Assembly: GCF_014297465.1 (NCBI RefSeq)
Contig: NZ_JACORT010000002.1
Location: 186,001 to 250,000 of the forward strand
Length of the DNA: 64,000 bases
Source of the DNA: Ramlibacter cellulosilyticus
GTDB taxonomy: Bacteria; Pseudomonadota; Gammaproteobacteria; Burkholderiales; Burkholderiaceae_C
Direction: 5' to 3'
The notes beneath the pieces were generated by a model. It did not search any database and had not been told where the DNA came from. It saw nothing but the letters and a program-made list of their open reading frames with translations. The position numbers and the translations under genes are program-made. Shown here piece by piece: positions 8,875 through 17,954 of this stretch (position 1 is the stretch's first letter; each line of letters opens with the position of its first letter).

Positions 8875-11711
8875 TGGCGACGCGCAAGAGCAACGGCGGC
8901 GCGGCCGCCAAGACCGTCGAGACCATCCGGCACGACGAGGCCAGACGCAAGAACATTCCGACCGCGGAGTACCAGTCGGTCCTCGAGAAGCAGAAGCTCG
9001 CCCCGGTGGAGGTGAAGTACCCGCGCAGCGGCGGGCAGGCGCTAGAGGAGGAGAAGCAGGCGCGGAACTCGGATCTCGACCCGCAGCTGGTGTGGCGCGG
9101 CAAGGACCGGCAGGACTGGAGCGACCTCGTGGTCCACGCGGCGCCGTTGTACATCCAAGAGAAGGTGCACGCCAAGGCACTGGTTGACGACCTGCTTCGT
9201 GAGACCCGCGAGCGTCAACATGTGGAAGGCGAGCGGACGCCGGACCTGTTCTCCGACTTCAACGGTGTGCCGCACGACGCCGACAAGACCGAGTTCTACG
9301 CCCACGACCAGAACTGGTCCAACCGTATGATCCTGGGCGACAGCCTGCAGGTGATGGCCTCGCTTGCCGAGCGCGAGGGCCTGCGCGGGAAGGTGCAGTG
9401 CATCTACTTCGATCCGCCGTACGGGATCAAGTTCAACTCGAACTTTCAGTGGAGCACGACGAGCCGGGATGTGAAAGATGGCAATGCCGGACACATCACG
9501 CGAGAGCCGGAGCAGGTGAAGGCGTTTCGGGATACGTGGCGCGATGGCATTCACTCCTATCTGACCTACCTCCGCGATCGACTCGCCGTGGCACGTGATC
9601 TGCTCACGGAAAGCGGGTCGATCTTTCTGCAGATCGGAGATGAGAACGTCCACCGGGTACGTGCGGTGCTGGATGAAGTCTTTGGCGATGCGAATCATGT
9701 GGCGACCATTTCGTTTCAAAAGACTGGGTCGAGCGATGAGGCGCTGCTGCCGCAGACGGTCGACTACCTACTGTTCTACGCGCGAGACAAGACTCGCGTA
9801 AAGTTCCGGCCGCTGTATGTCGAGCGCCAGACAGGCAGCCCCGGGCTTGATCGTTACGACTTGGCTATGGACCAGGGAGGATTGGTTCGCCGCTTTGCCG
9901 CGCGCGATGAGAGTGACCCAGCGATCGAGCGGGGCCGGTACACAGCCGTAGTAAGTGCAAGGCCGGCAGGTGAGGGGGACCTAAAGTCTTTCGCCTTTCA
10001 GGGGCGGACGTTCAGACCGGGAACTGGAACGTTCAAGACGAATGAGTCGGGCCTCAAAAGACTTGAGCGAGCCGCTCGGCTGTTCGCTCCCGCCGGCACT
10101 TTGCAGTATTTGCGAAAGATCTCGGATTTTCGTGTCCTGCCGATTGCGGATAGGTGGGAATCAATTCAGATTGGGACGGGGTTGCTGTACGTCGTACAGA
10201 CAAGTGCCAAGGCAATCGAACGTTGCCTTTTGATGGCGACAGACCCTGGTGATCTAGTGCTCGATCCCACGTGCGGTTCTGGCACGACGGCCTACGTCGC
10301 GGAGCAGTGGGCGCGCCGTTGGATCACCGTCGACACCTCGCGCGTAGCCCTAGCGCTGGCCCGAACTCGCATCATGGGCGCGCGTTACCCCTACTACATC
10401 CCCGCCGATACGCGCGAAGGTCAAATCAAGGAGGCGGAGATCACGGGGAGCGCTCCGTCCGTGGCACCCGTTCACGGCAGGATCCGCCAAGGCTTTGTCT
10501 ACGAGCGAGTGCCGCGCATCAAGCTGAGTTCCATCACCAACAACGCTGAAGTGGACGTGATCTGGGACGAGTGGCAGAAGGCGCTGGAGCCGCTGCGCGA
10601 ACAGCTCAACTCTGCGCTGAAAAGGGCGTGGGCGGAATGGGAGATCCCGCGCGAAGCCGATGCCAAGTGGCCCGACACTGTCAGGAAGCTTCACGCCCAA
10701 TGGTGGCAGGCCCGAATCGCACGCCAGAAGGCGATCGACGCCAGCATCGCCGCGAATGCGGAGTACCAGTACCTCTACGACAAGCCGTATGAGGACAAGA
10801 AGCGCGTACGCGTCGCCGGTCCCTTCACCGTCGAGAGCCTGTCGCCCCACCGCGTGCTGGGCGTGGACGAGAACGACGAGCTGATCGATCCGCTGGAGGC
10901 GAACGAGCCTGATGCGGGCTTCACGCCCAAGCCGACGTTCGCGCAGATTATCCTGGAAAACCTCAAGACCGCCGGTGTTCAGCAAGCGCACAAGGAGGGC
11001 CGGATCAACTTCACGTCGCTGACGCCGTGGCCGGGCGAACTGGTGTGCGCCGAGGGTCGCTACGTCGAGGGTGACGCGGAGACCGGCAAGCCACGCCGCG
11101 CGGCGATCCTCATAGGTCCGGAGTTCGGCACCGTCACCCGCGTGGACTTGGTCGCCGCGGCGCGGGAGTCGGCGGACGCTGGATTCGATGTGCTGATCGC
11201 CTGTGCCTTCAACTACGAGGCGCACACGACCGAGTTCAACAAGCTGGGCGCCCTGCCGGTGTTGAAGGCGCGCATGAATGCCGACCTGCACATGGCTGAG
11301 GACCTGAAGAACACGGGGAAGGGCAACCTGTTCGTGATCTTCGGCGAGCCGGACATCGATCTCCTGGCGGAACCCGATGGACGCCTGCGGGTGAAGGTGA
11401 AGGGCGTGGACGTGTTCCGGCCGAACGAGGGCAAGGTGGAATCGAGCGGGCCCGACGAGATCGCCTGCTGGTTCGTGGACACCGACTACAACGAGGAGAG
11501 CTTCTTTGTGCGCCAGGCCTACTTCCTGGGTGCAAGCGATCCCTACAAATCGCTAAAAACGACGCTGAAGGCCGAGATCGACGAGGAAGCTTGGGCCACA
11601 CTGTACGGCGACACGTCTCGGCCGTTTCCGAAGCCGAAGTCCGGCCGGATCGCGGTGAAGGTGATTAACCACCTGGGCGACGAAGTGATGAAGGTGTTCA
11701 GGGTCGCCTGA
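8874..11711 (+). CDS. Type III Mod-like site-specific DNA adenine methyltransferase
   Basis: 945 residues from the ATG at 8874, overlapping the Res stop; a GTG one codon earlier is also possible. The catalytic DPPY is at residues 180-183 (IYFDPPYGIKFNSN) and the SAM-binding motif DPTCGSGTTA at about 464-473. This catalytic-then-SAM order is the beta class of N6-adenine (or N4-cytosine) methyltransferases, as in type III Mod. Residues between the motifs (nucleotides about 9700-10250), the expected target-recognition region, are visibly richer in A/T than the flanks, suggesting domain exchange. At 945 residues it is longer than a standard Mod (about 600-700): the extra C-terminal 400 residues (about 540-945) resemble nothing I can name. 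Expected to mark host DNA for the neighbouring Res or for the DISARM-type machinery. Confidence 0.9.
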   Translation: MATRKSNGGAAAKTVETIRHDEARRKNIPTAEYQSVLEKQKLAPVEVKYPRSGGQALEEEKQARNSDLDPQLVWRGKDRQDWSDLVVHAAPLYIQEKVHAKALVDDLLRETRERQHVEGERTPDLFSDFNGVPHDADKTEFYAHDQNWSNRMILGDSLQVMASLAEREGLRGKVQCIYFDPPYGIKFNSNFQWSTTSRDVKDGNAGHITREPEQVKAFRDTWRDGIHSYLTYLRDRLAVARDLLTESGSIFLQIGDENVHRVRAVLDEVFGDANHVATISFQKTGSSDEALLPQTVDYLLFYARDKTRVKFRPLYVERQTGSPGLDRYDLAMDQGGLVRRFAARDESDPAIERGRYTAVVSARPAGEGDLKSFAFQGRTFRPGTGTFKTNESGLKRLERAARLFAPAGTLQYLRKISDFRVLPIADRWESIQIGTGLLYVVQTSAKAIERCLLMATDPGDLVLDPTCGSGTTAYVAEQWARRWITVDTSRVALALARTRIMGARYPYYIPADTREGQIKEAEITGSAPSVAPVHGRIRQGFVYERVPRIKLSSITNNAEVDVIWDEWQKALEPLREQLNSALKRAWAEWEIPREADAKWPDTVRKLHAQWWQARIARQKAIDASIAANAEYQYLYDKPYEDKKRVRVAGPFTVESLSPHRVLGVDENDELIDPLEANEPDAGFTPKPTFAQIILENLKTAGVQQAHKEGRINFTSLTPWPGELVCAEGRYVEGDAETGKPRRAAILIGPEFGTVTRVDLVAAARESADAGFDVLIACAFNYEAHTTEFNKLGALPVLKARMNADLHMAEDLKNTGKGNLFVIFGEPDIDLLAEPDGRLRVKVKGVDVFRPNEGKVESSGPDEIACWFVDTDYNEESFFVRQAYFLGASDPYKSLKTTLKAEIDEEAWATLYGDTSRPFPKPKSGRIAVKVINHLGDEVMKVFRVA

Positions 11712-11742
11712 CAGTGCAGATCGCGAAGGCTAGGAGGACGAA

Positions 11743-12111
11743 GTGAGCGACGAAACGGAGTTCAAGCTCGCCCAGGATGCAGAGGCATATCTGGCGGCAA
11801 ACCTGACGCGACTGCAGCCTGCAACAACGAAGCTGGCAGCGTTCCAGAACGACCGGGGCCGGCAGCTCGCGCTGGCGCTCGAACGCAGGGAAGCCATCTA
11901 TCTTTGGGCCGAGGCATGCCCCCCGGACATGGAAGGCATAGAGATCAATAATGTCAAGCGCCCCAAGCTTCCCTACGCGCCCGATCAGGCGAGAAGTTCG
12001 GCGGTCAACTCCCAGTGCAGCCGGCTGGCAGAAGGCAATAAGGCTTGGTACCTCCGGTGCACGACGATGGCCGCGCTGGAGCGCTTCATCCGCTGGTACG
12101 CAGCCGCATGA
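11743..12111 (+). CDS. Small unknown protein in defence operon (122 aa)
   Basis: GTG start preceded by a consensus Shine-Dalgarno AGGAGG at 11732-11737, the best ribosome site in the island. The stop overlaps the next start (ATGA at 12108-12111), so it is coupled to the SNF2 helicase. The product is soluble, mildly charged and largely helical by eye, with no signal peptide, membrane segment or cysteine pair. The C-terminal half contains a Tyr/Trp-rich stretch (NKAWYLRCTTMAALERFIRWY). I do not recognise a family. The tight packing and strong ribosome site argue that it is a real component of the system, possibly an accessory or scaffold subunit. Confidence 0.75.
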   Translation: MSDETEFKLAQDAEAYLAANLTRLQPATTKLAAFQNDRGRQLALALERREAIYLWAEACPPDMEGIEINNVKRPKLPYAPDQARSSAVNSQCSRLAEGNKAWYLRCTTMAALERFIRWYAAA

Positions 12112-15100
12112 GCGCAGAATTCCAGGCTGGCCAGCGCGTGCGCCTGAAGTCGAACCCGGCGCGCGCGGGCGTGCTTTCGGGCCAGCAGACTGGCAATCCG
12201 GCCTCGCCGCGATGGCAGGTGATCTTCCCGGACCGGACGGAATTCGTCCCGGGACTGGCTCTGGAATTGATCCCGGAGAAAGGGACCAACCCTTACGACG
12301 ACATGCGCCAGTTGCGCTTCGGGCGCGCACGCGATCTGCGTTCCGCGCTGACGCACGCCCGGCTCGGAGGCAAGCTGGCGGACCTGATCTATAGCTTGTA
12401 CACCACCAATACCGACTTCTACGCCTATCAGTTCAAGCCGGTGCTGTCGTTCCTGGACTCGCCGTCGCGCGGAATCCTCATCGCCGACGAGGTCGGCCTC
12501 GGCAAGACCATCGAGGCCGGTCTGATCTGGACCGAACTGCGCAGCCGGGAAGACGCCCGCAGGCTCCTCGTGGTCTGCCCTGCCATGCTCCAGGACAAAT
12601 GGAGGGAGGAGCTGGCCGACCGCTTCGGCGTGGAGGCGCGCAAGTGCAACGCCGGGGAAGTAGTCGAGGTCCTGGAGCAGGCGGCCGGCAATGCGCGCGC
12701 ATCCTTCGCGATCGTCACCAGCATGCAGGGTCTGCGTGGCCTGACCGACCTGCCTGACGACGACGAAGAGGAACGGTCCCTTGCCGCACGCCTGCGACGG
12801 CTGGCGGACGACAACGCTGGCGGCGACGCACCGCTCGACCTCGTAGTCATCGATGAGGCCCACTACATGCGCAATCCGGAGACGCAGACGGCCCGTCTCG
12901 GACAGCTCCTGCGCAGAATGGCTGAAAACCTGGTGCTGCTGTCGGCCACGCCAGTGCATCTGCGCAATGCCGACTTGTTCCACCTGCTCAATCTCGTGGA
13001 CAGTGATTCGTTTCCGCACGAGTGGTCGTTCGATCACGCGTTGCAGGAGAACGCACCGTTGGTGGAGTTGCGCGACCAATTGCTGCGCGGCCGACCCGAC
13101 GCGGAGGCCATTTATGCAGCGCTCGATGCCCTCCGCGGCTCCGAGCTGTCTGCCCGCAGCGAGGCCCTGCAGTTCATTCTGGCATCACCTCCTGACGGGG
13201 CGGCGCTGGCCTCAGTGCCTCATAGGCTTGCCTTGGCGGAGCAGATCGACCGAGTCAATCCGATTACGAAGGTAGTCACGAGAACCCGCAAGCGCGACGT
13301 ACACGAGCGCCGCGTCGTCCGCCAGCCGATCGCGCTGAGTGCGGAGATGTCACCAGTGGAGGCCGGGTTTTACGATCAGGTGACGGCAGCAGTGCGCCGG
13401 TACTGCCGCGACTTGAACATGGCAGAGGGCTTCCTGTTGACCCTGCCGCAGCGGCAGATGTGCAGTTCCATGGCGGCGGCGTGCCGCTCGTGGGTCCGGC
13501 GCAGCGGCGACCTGGACGCGGAGATTGACCAAATCCTCTGGGACGCGTTTGGAGAGGATGCCTCGCTCGATCGGCGCGAGGGGACGCGTCCCAACGCAGA
13601 CAGCCTCATTTCGCAGCTCTCGCGGATTGCGCGGGACGTGGGCGACTTTGCAGCGCTTCGGCAGCACGACTCCAAGTTCAACAAGCTGCGGGATCAGCTG
13701 CTCGAGTACTGGCGGCAGACTGGCGGCGCGAAGGTGGTTCTCTTCGCTTACTTCCGAGACACCTTGACTTATCTGGCGGAGCGGTTTGCGGAGATCGGTG
13801 TCGACTCCGTCGTCCTGATGGGGGGCATGGACAAGCAGGCTGCTCTGGAGCGGTTCAAGTCGACCGGTGGTCCCCGGCTCCTGCTGGCTTCGGAGGTCGC
13901 CAGCGAGGGTGTGGACCTGCAGTTCTCGGCGCTGTTGGTCAACTACGATCTGCCATGGAACCCGATGCGCATCGAGCAGCGGATCGGTCGCATCGACCGC
14001 ATAGGCCAGAAGGCGCCACGCATCAACATCCTGAACCTGTTCCTCGCACGGACGCTGGACGAGCGCGTCTACCTTCGGCTTTTCGAGCGCCTGCGGATCT
14101 TTGAGCGTGCTCTCGGCAGCATCGAGGGGATCCTGGGAGAGATGATTCGGGAGATGAGCTTCGACCTGCTGCGCCATGAACTCACCGAGGCGCAGGAGGC
14201 CGAACGGATAGAGCAGACACGCGTCGCGGCGGAACAGTGCTCGCGCATCGAGGACAACCTGGAGCAGGAGGCTGGAAGACTGGTGGCGCACGGTGATTAC
14301 CTGCAGCACAGGATCTCGGCGGCACGGGAACTGAACCGTTATGTCGCCTCGGAAGACCTGCAGGCCTACGTGAGCGACTTCATCGACGCGTTCTGTCAAG
14401 GTGCACAGCTGGTTCGCACCGCCGATGGCGATCCGCCGGTGTGGGAGATCGACTTGGGCCCCACCGTCAGGGCCGAGTTCGGGGAATTTCTGAAGCGAGA
14501 GCGGCTGCAGGAGCGAAGCCACCTTGCGAGTCCCGCTAGTGGTCGACAGCGGTGCATCTTCGAGAACGTGCTCAGGCGCAGTCGGAGCGACGCCGAATCG
14601 ATCTCGCAGTACCACCCGCTGATCGCATTCGTACGGGAGCGCCTGAATGCGGAGGAGCGTCATCGGCATCCAGTGCTCGCAGCGCTGCGCGCTTCTCGTG
14701 GGGAGATGAGCGGCCTCGAAAGCGGGGTGCACGTCTTTGCCGTGTGTCGCTGGAGCATCACCGGTGAGCAAGACTCCGAGCGGCTCGCTTTCGAGGTCCT
14801 CAAGCTGGATGATGCGCGGAGTCTCGCTCCGGATGATGCGGAGCGCTTGGTAACGGGCGCGGTTCTGACCGGCAAGCCGTGGGCGGAGGCCCCAGGGAAA
14901 CTCCCTGGGGACGCTGTGGGCGACGGCTTCGAAGCGGTCATGGACCGGCTGGAAGCCAGGTACGTCGAATACACCGCGAGGGCTGGACGGGAAAACCGGG
15001 ATCGCGTGGCTTTCCAGATGGATCAGATCGACCGCCAGGAGAGGCGCGAGATCGAGCGCTTGGAAGGGCTTATTGCGCTCCTGCGTGGCCAGGGCAAGCT

Positions 15101-15239
15101 GCGGACCATCAAGGCCAACGTGGGGCGCATCGTAAAGGTACGCGAGCGAGCGGTGGAGCGACGCGCGCGACTTCAACTTCGCAGAGAACTCAGGCACGAC
15201 TCAGCGCTCGTCTGCGCCGGGGTGGTCATGCTCGAATAA
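12108..15239 (+). CDS. drmD: DrmD-type SNF2 helicase
   Basis: 1043 residues; ATG at 12108 overlaps the upstream stop, and the open frame back to 12045 has no support. The N-terminal 60 residues (AGQRVRLKSNPARAG..) look like a small beta domain. Walker A is ADEVGLGKTIEAGL near 127-140 and DEAH is at about 249-252. The helicase C lobe carries ASEVASEGVDLQF (near 595-607) and RIEQRIGRIDRIGQ (near 622-635), the classical SNF2/RapA motifs. The remaining 350 residues are charged and alpha-helical. Class 1 DISARM loci contain an SNF2 helicase (DrmD) with an adenine methylase, so this fits with the DrmA/DrmB genes 8 kb upstream; here the two parts are separated by a NERD helicase and a Res-Mod pair. 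Confidence 0.85.
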   Translation: MSAEFQAGQRVRLKSNPARAGVLSGQQTGNPASPRWQVIFPDRTEFVPGLALELIPEKGTNPYDDMRQLRFGRARDLRSALTHARLGGKLADLIYSLYTTNTDFYAYQFKPVLSFLDSPSRGILIADEVGLGKTIEAGLIWTELRSREDARRLLVVCPAMLQDKWREELADRFGVEARKCNAGEVVEVLEQAAGNARASFAIVTSMQGLRGLTDLPDDDEEERSLAARLRRLADDNAGGDAPLDLVVIDEAHYMRNPETQTARLGQLLRRMAENLVLLSATPVHLRNADLFHLLNLVDSDSFPHEWSFDHALQENAPLVELRDQLLRGRPDAEAIYAALDALRGSELSARSEALQFILASPPDGAALASVPHRLALAEQIDRVNPITKVVTRTRKRDVHERRVVRQPIALSAEMSPVEAGFYDQVTAAVRRYCRDLNMAEGFLLTLPQRQMCSSMAAACRSWVRRSGDLDAEIDQILWDAFGEDASLDRREGTRPNADSLISQLSRIARDVGDFAALRQHDSKFNKLRDQLLEYWRQTGGAKVVLFAYFRDTLTYLAERFAEIGVDSVVLMGGMDKQAALERFKSTGGPRLLLASEVASEGVDLQFSALLVNYDLPWNPMRIEQRIGRIDRIGQKAPRINILNLFLARTLDERVYLRLFERLRIFERALGSIEGILGEMIREMSFDLLRHELTEAQEAERIEQTRVAAEQCSRIEDNLEQEAGRLVAHGDYLQHRISAARELNRYVASEDLQAYVSDFIDAFCQGAQLVRTADGDPPVWEIDLGPTVRAEFGEFLKRERLQERSHLASPASGRQRCIFENVLRRSRSDAESISQYHPLIAFVRERLNAEERHRHPVLAALRASRGEMSGLESGVHVFAVCRWSITGEQDSERLAFEVLKLDDARSLAPDDAERLVTGAVLTGKPWAEAPGKLPGDAVGDGFEAVMDRLEARYVEYTARAGRENRDRVAFQMDQIDRQERREIERLEGLIALLRGQGKLRTIKANVGRIVKVRERAVERRARLQLRRELRHDSALVCAGVVMLE

Positions 15240-15259
15240 AGAAGACGGAGGGCACTGGA

Positions 15260-17083
15260 ATGGGGAGTCAAATGCGCGATGCGCTCAAGGCACTCGGTCT
15301 GGGATTGCAGAAGACCAAGGGCGTGCGTGCCAACTCCCGCGTGTGGTCCGCCAAGCCTGCCGAAACTTCATCCATCCCTCCTCAAAGGCGCGATGCGCCT
15401 TTGCCGACGACAGCGGCGAGCGATCAGCGCATCCCCTTCATTCCGGTGCGAGCAGCGTCGCCGGCCCGGCAGCAGTCAAAAGGTACCCAGCGTGTGGGCG
15501 CACCCACCAGGGGTGTTGAGCGGCAGACAATTGTCTCCCCCGCGAAGATTGTGCCGACCAGACCTTCCGGGTCGGACCTGTCCACCGCTCAGCCCAAGCC
15601 CACGACCAGGATCGTCCGCGTGGGCGAGTTTCATCCGCATGCGCTGTTCGTCGATGACCGGGCTGATAGTCGAGGACTTCCGCTTCTCATGAATGAGGGC
15701 ATCGGCCGCCAGCTGACCGCTGAACCTGACAACGAAACGGATCTCGTGCTCGGCGTCGACTTTGGTACCTCCTCGACCAAGGTGCTGATTCGGGACGCGT
15801 TTGCCGCGGCGGGCGTCTTTCCGGTTCAATTCGATTCGCGGCGCATCGGAATCGAGAGCTATCTCCTTCCTTCGCGCGTATTTCGGACGGGCGAGGCCTA
15901 CTCCCTGCATGACGGCACCCACCAGATCACTGATCTGAAGCTGAGGCTGCTCGCCTGCAAGGCAAAGAGCCCGGTCACGGAGTTCAACGACTGCTGCGCC
16001 TTCTTGGCTCTCGTGATCCGGCGCGCGCGGGGGTGGCTATTCACGAAATATGGCGATCTGTACGCGCGGCACGCGTTGAACTGGCGCATGAACCTCGGAT
16101 TGCCGGCGCGGTCGTATCGCGATGAGGCGATGGTGAGAATTTTCAGGCGGCTTGCCTGGGCAGCCGCGAATCTTGCCGCCGACGCGCAAGCGGAGACGAT
16201 CACGAAAGAAGCGGCTGACCGCTATCGCATTCGCTCACTGTCCATCGAGACCGACCCAAACCAGGAGACTTGTGAATTCGCTTGGTCCGCTGTCGATGCT
16301 GTTCCGGAGGTGAGTGCACAGCTCCAGGGCTTCATGTCGTCCGCGCGCTGGGACTGGCAATCGCGCTCGGTGATGATGCTCGTCGACGTAGGCGCGGGGA
16401 CAGTGGACTCTGCGCTGTTTCATGTGCGCGTACCCGAAGCCGGCGATGGCGTCCTTACCTTCTACGCAAGCCGCGTTGAGCCGAACGGAGTGATGAATCT
16501 GCATCGGGACCGGGTGGGTTGGCTTCAGCAGCTCCTGCCCAGGGAGACGGAGCACGATGCAGCAAGAGATTACCTTGCTGCAATTGCGAAGCCGACCGAT
16601 CGGCTGCGACCCATCCCGGGAAGTGTCTTGGACTATCTACCTGGGTACGAAGTGGAAAGTGACGGTCCGGACGTGGACGCGCATTTCAGCATGGGACGTT
16701 ACCGTGCACAGGTCGCTGGGTGCATCCGCGATGCCAAGGTAGGCAAGGGAGTGCCGCCCTCGCAACTCCAGCGCATTCCACTGCTTCTATGCGGGGGCGG
16801 ATCGAGGATGCGCTTTTATGGAGGCATAGGAGATGCAATCAACAGCACTCCAGGTTGGCTCGTCAGCGTGGAGACGATGCGCCTTCCAGTCCCGCCGGAC
16901 TTAGTTGACTTGGGATGGCATCCCGACGATTTCGACAGGTTGTCGGTCGCGTATGGACTGAGCTTGGCGGGACATGGGGAGACCTCGCTTGGAACGATCG
17001 TGAGGGATACCGAAGTTCCCGATATCCCTTCCCAGCTTTCAGCAGCTCGAGACCGCAACTACGTCTCCAAGGACCAGATGTGA
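15260..17083 (+). CDS. Hsp70/actin-fold ATPase with long disordered N-terminus
   Basis: 607 residues from the ATG at 15260, 20 bp after drmD; the open frame extends upstream but only overlaps drmD. Residues about 20-130 are low-complexity, rich in Pro, Ser, Thr and Arg, probably disordered. An actin-like ATPase core follows: phosphate-1 motif LGVDFGTSSTKVLI near 164-177, phosphate-2 motif VDVGAGTVDSALF near 375-387, and an adenosine-type LLCGGGSRMR near 508-517. No substrate-binding domain of DnaK type is visible. It ends the operon, so it probably belongs to the defence system, perhaps as an ATP-driven regulator or assembly factor; that is inference. No characterised DISARM component I know has this fold. 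Confidence 0.8.
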   Translation: MGSQMRDALKALGLGLQKTKGVRANSRVWSAKPAETSSIPPQRRDAPLPTTAASDQRIPFIPVRAASPARQQSKGTQRVGAPTRGVERQTIVSPAKIVPTRPSGSDLSTAQPKPTTRIVRVGEFHPHALFVDDRADSRGLPLLMNEGIGRQLTAEPDNETDLVLGVDFGTSSTKVLIRDAFAAAGVFPVQFDSRRIGIESYLLPSRVFRTGEAYSLHDGTHQITDLKLRLLACKAKSPVTEFNDCCAFLALVIRRARGWLFTKYGDLYARHALNWRMNLGLPARSYRDEAMVRIFRRLAWAAANLAADAQAETITKEAADRYRIRSLSIETDPNQETCEFAWSAVDAVPEVSAQLQGFMSSARWDWQSRSVMMLVDVGAGTVDSALFHVRVPEAGDGVLTFYASRVEPNGVMNLHRDRVGWLQQLLPRETEHDAARDYLAAIAKPTDRLRPIPGSVLDYLPGYEVESDGPDVDAHFSMGRYRAQVAGCIRDAKVGKGVPPSQLQRIPLLLCGGGSRMRFYGGIGDAINSTPGWLVSVETMRLPVPPDLVDLGWHPDDFDRLSVAYGLSLAGHGETSLGTIVRDTEVPDIPSQLSAARDRNYVSKDQM

Positions 17084-17095
17084 AACTGGTCGTAG

Positions 17096-17163
17096 GCTCC
17101 ACTAGCCCGGGCATCTGGGTGTAGAAAATGATGAGGAGCAGCGTGCCGACTTAGGCGCCGGCC
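17096..17163 (-). pseudogene. Degenerate gyrB fragment at island edge
   Basis: About 68 bp align by eye to the intact gyrB at about 18880-18947, with roughly 56 identical positions including a 15-base exact run (tgaggagcagcgtgc). Read on the - strand it gives GA*VGTLLLIIFYTQMPGLVE against Gyr[22 protein letters not shown], in frame but with a stop. It lies between the last island gene and the small unknown gene, in the same orientation as gyrB. It looks like a remnant from duplication, recombination or insertion near gyrB. Confidence 0.65.
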
Positions 17164-17176
17164 AGCTGTAACTGAT

Positions 17177-17884
17177 CTACTGCTTCTGCGCTGCTATCGA
17201 AGCCGCAGCCTTGTCAACAAGCCGCTGAATGACTGACTTAATATCTCGGTCATCTGCCGCCGATCGCAGGAGCTTCCAAACTCGAAAACGTGTGCACAGG
17301 TCGCATCGCTTCGCCGTACTTCGGATCGCGTTCTCAAGATCCTCCAAGCTCACAGTAGTGAAGAACTCACCGGCGTCCGCCCAGCCTGAGTCGCTGCTCC
17401 CAGGGGGCTGCGACGCTGTTTGACCGGCCGCAATCTGTTCTACGTGCTGCGGCATCAGGAGGAGTTGATCGCGCCCGCGCAACCGGAACGCCAGCACGGG
17501 ATCTTCCTTCGCGAGATCGACCAAGGACCGCGCCAACCCTTCGGCCATCCCCGCCACACTTCTTTCGATCTGAGATCGGCCAAACTGGTTGAATGCCGGC
17601 ATGACTTGGGCCAACATGGAAGTGAACTCACTTTCGTTCAACTCGATGCCGCGCGAGCGAAGGGACGCCTTGAGTGAAGGCCCTAGTTCGAACTTAAGCC
17701 ACCTGGAGGCGGCATAAACCCGCCTTAGTACGTGATGCAGCTCCAGCAAATAGAACAGCGCGGTCCTAGTTGCGCGCCGACGCTCATGCCGCGTCTTCCA
17801 CCAATAGCTGATTGCCGCAATCAGAGCGCCCCCGGCTCCGCCCAGGGCACTCAAATCCTTCAGATCGATATCGGTTCCGAACAC
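17177..17884 (-). CDS. Membrane-anchored protein of unknown function
   Basis: Downstream of gyrB in the same direction. The frame is open back to a GTG at 17974, but that codon sits inside the gyrB terminator hairpin, so I prefer the GTG at 17884, giving about 235 residues. The N-terminus then reads VFGTDIDLKDLSALGG and runs into one predicted membrane helix (ALGGAGGALIAAISYWW) followed by a positive KTRHERRRATR stretch, so a single-pass protein with a cytoplasmic C-terminal region. The rest is helical with no motif I recognise. Its position between a gyrB fragment and gyrB suggests an accessory gene in a variable spot. Confidence 0.6.
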   Translation of the reverse strand: MFGTDIDLKDLSALGGAGGALIAAISYWWKTRHERRRATRTALFYLLELHHVLRRVYAASRWLKFELGPSLKASLRSRGIELNESEFTSMLAQVMPAFNQFGRSQIERSVAGMAEGLARSLVDLAKEDPVLAFRLRGRDQLLLMPQHVEQIAAGQTASQPPGSSDSGWADAGEFFTTVSLEDLENAIRSTAKRCDLCTRFRVWKLLRSAADDRDIKSVIQRLVDKAAASIAAQKQ

Positions 17885-17954
17885 GCGCTCTCCACGGCTA
17901 CTAGGTCCCAACCGTGTATAGAACGGGCAAACAAGGTTCCTCACAGGCCAGGAG

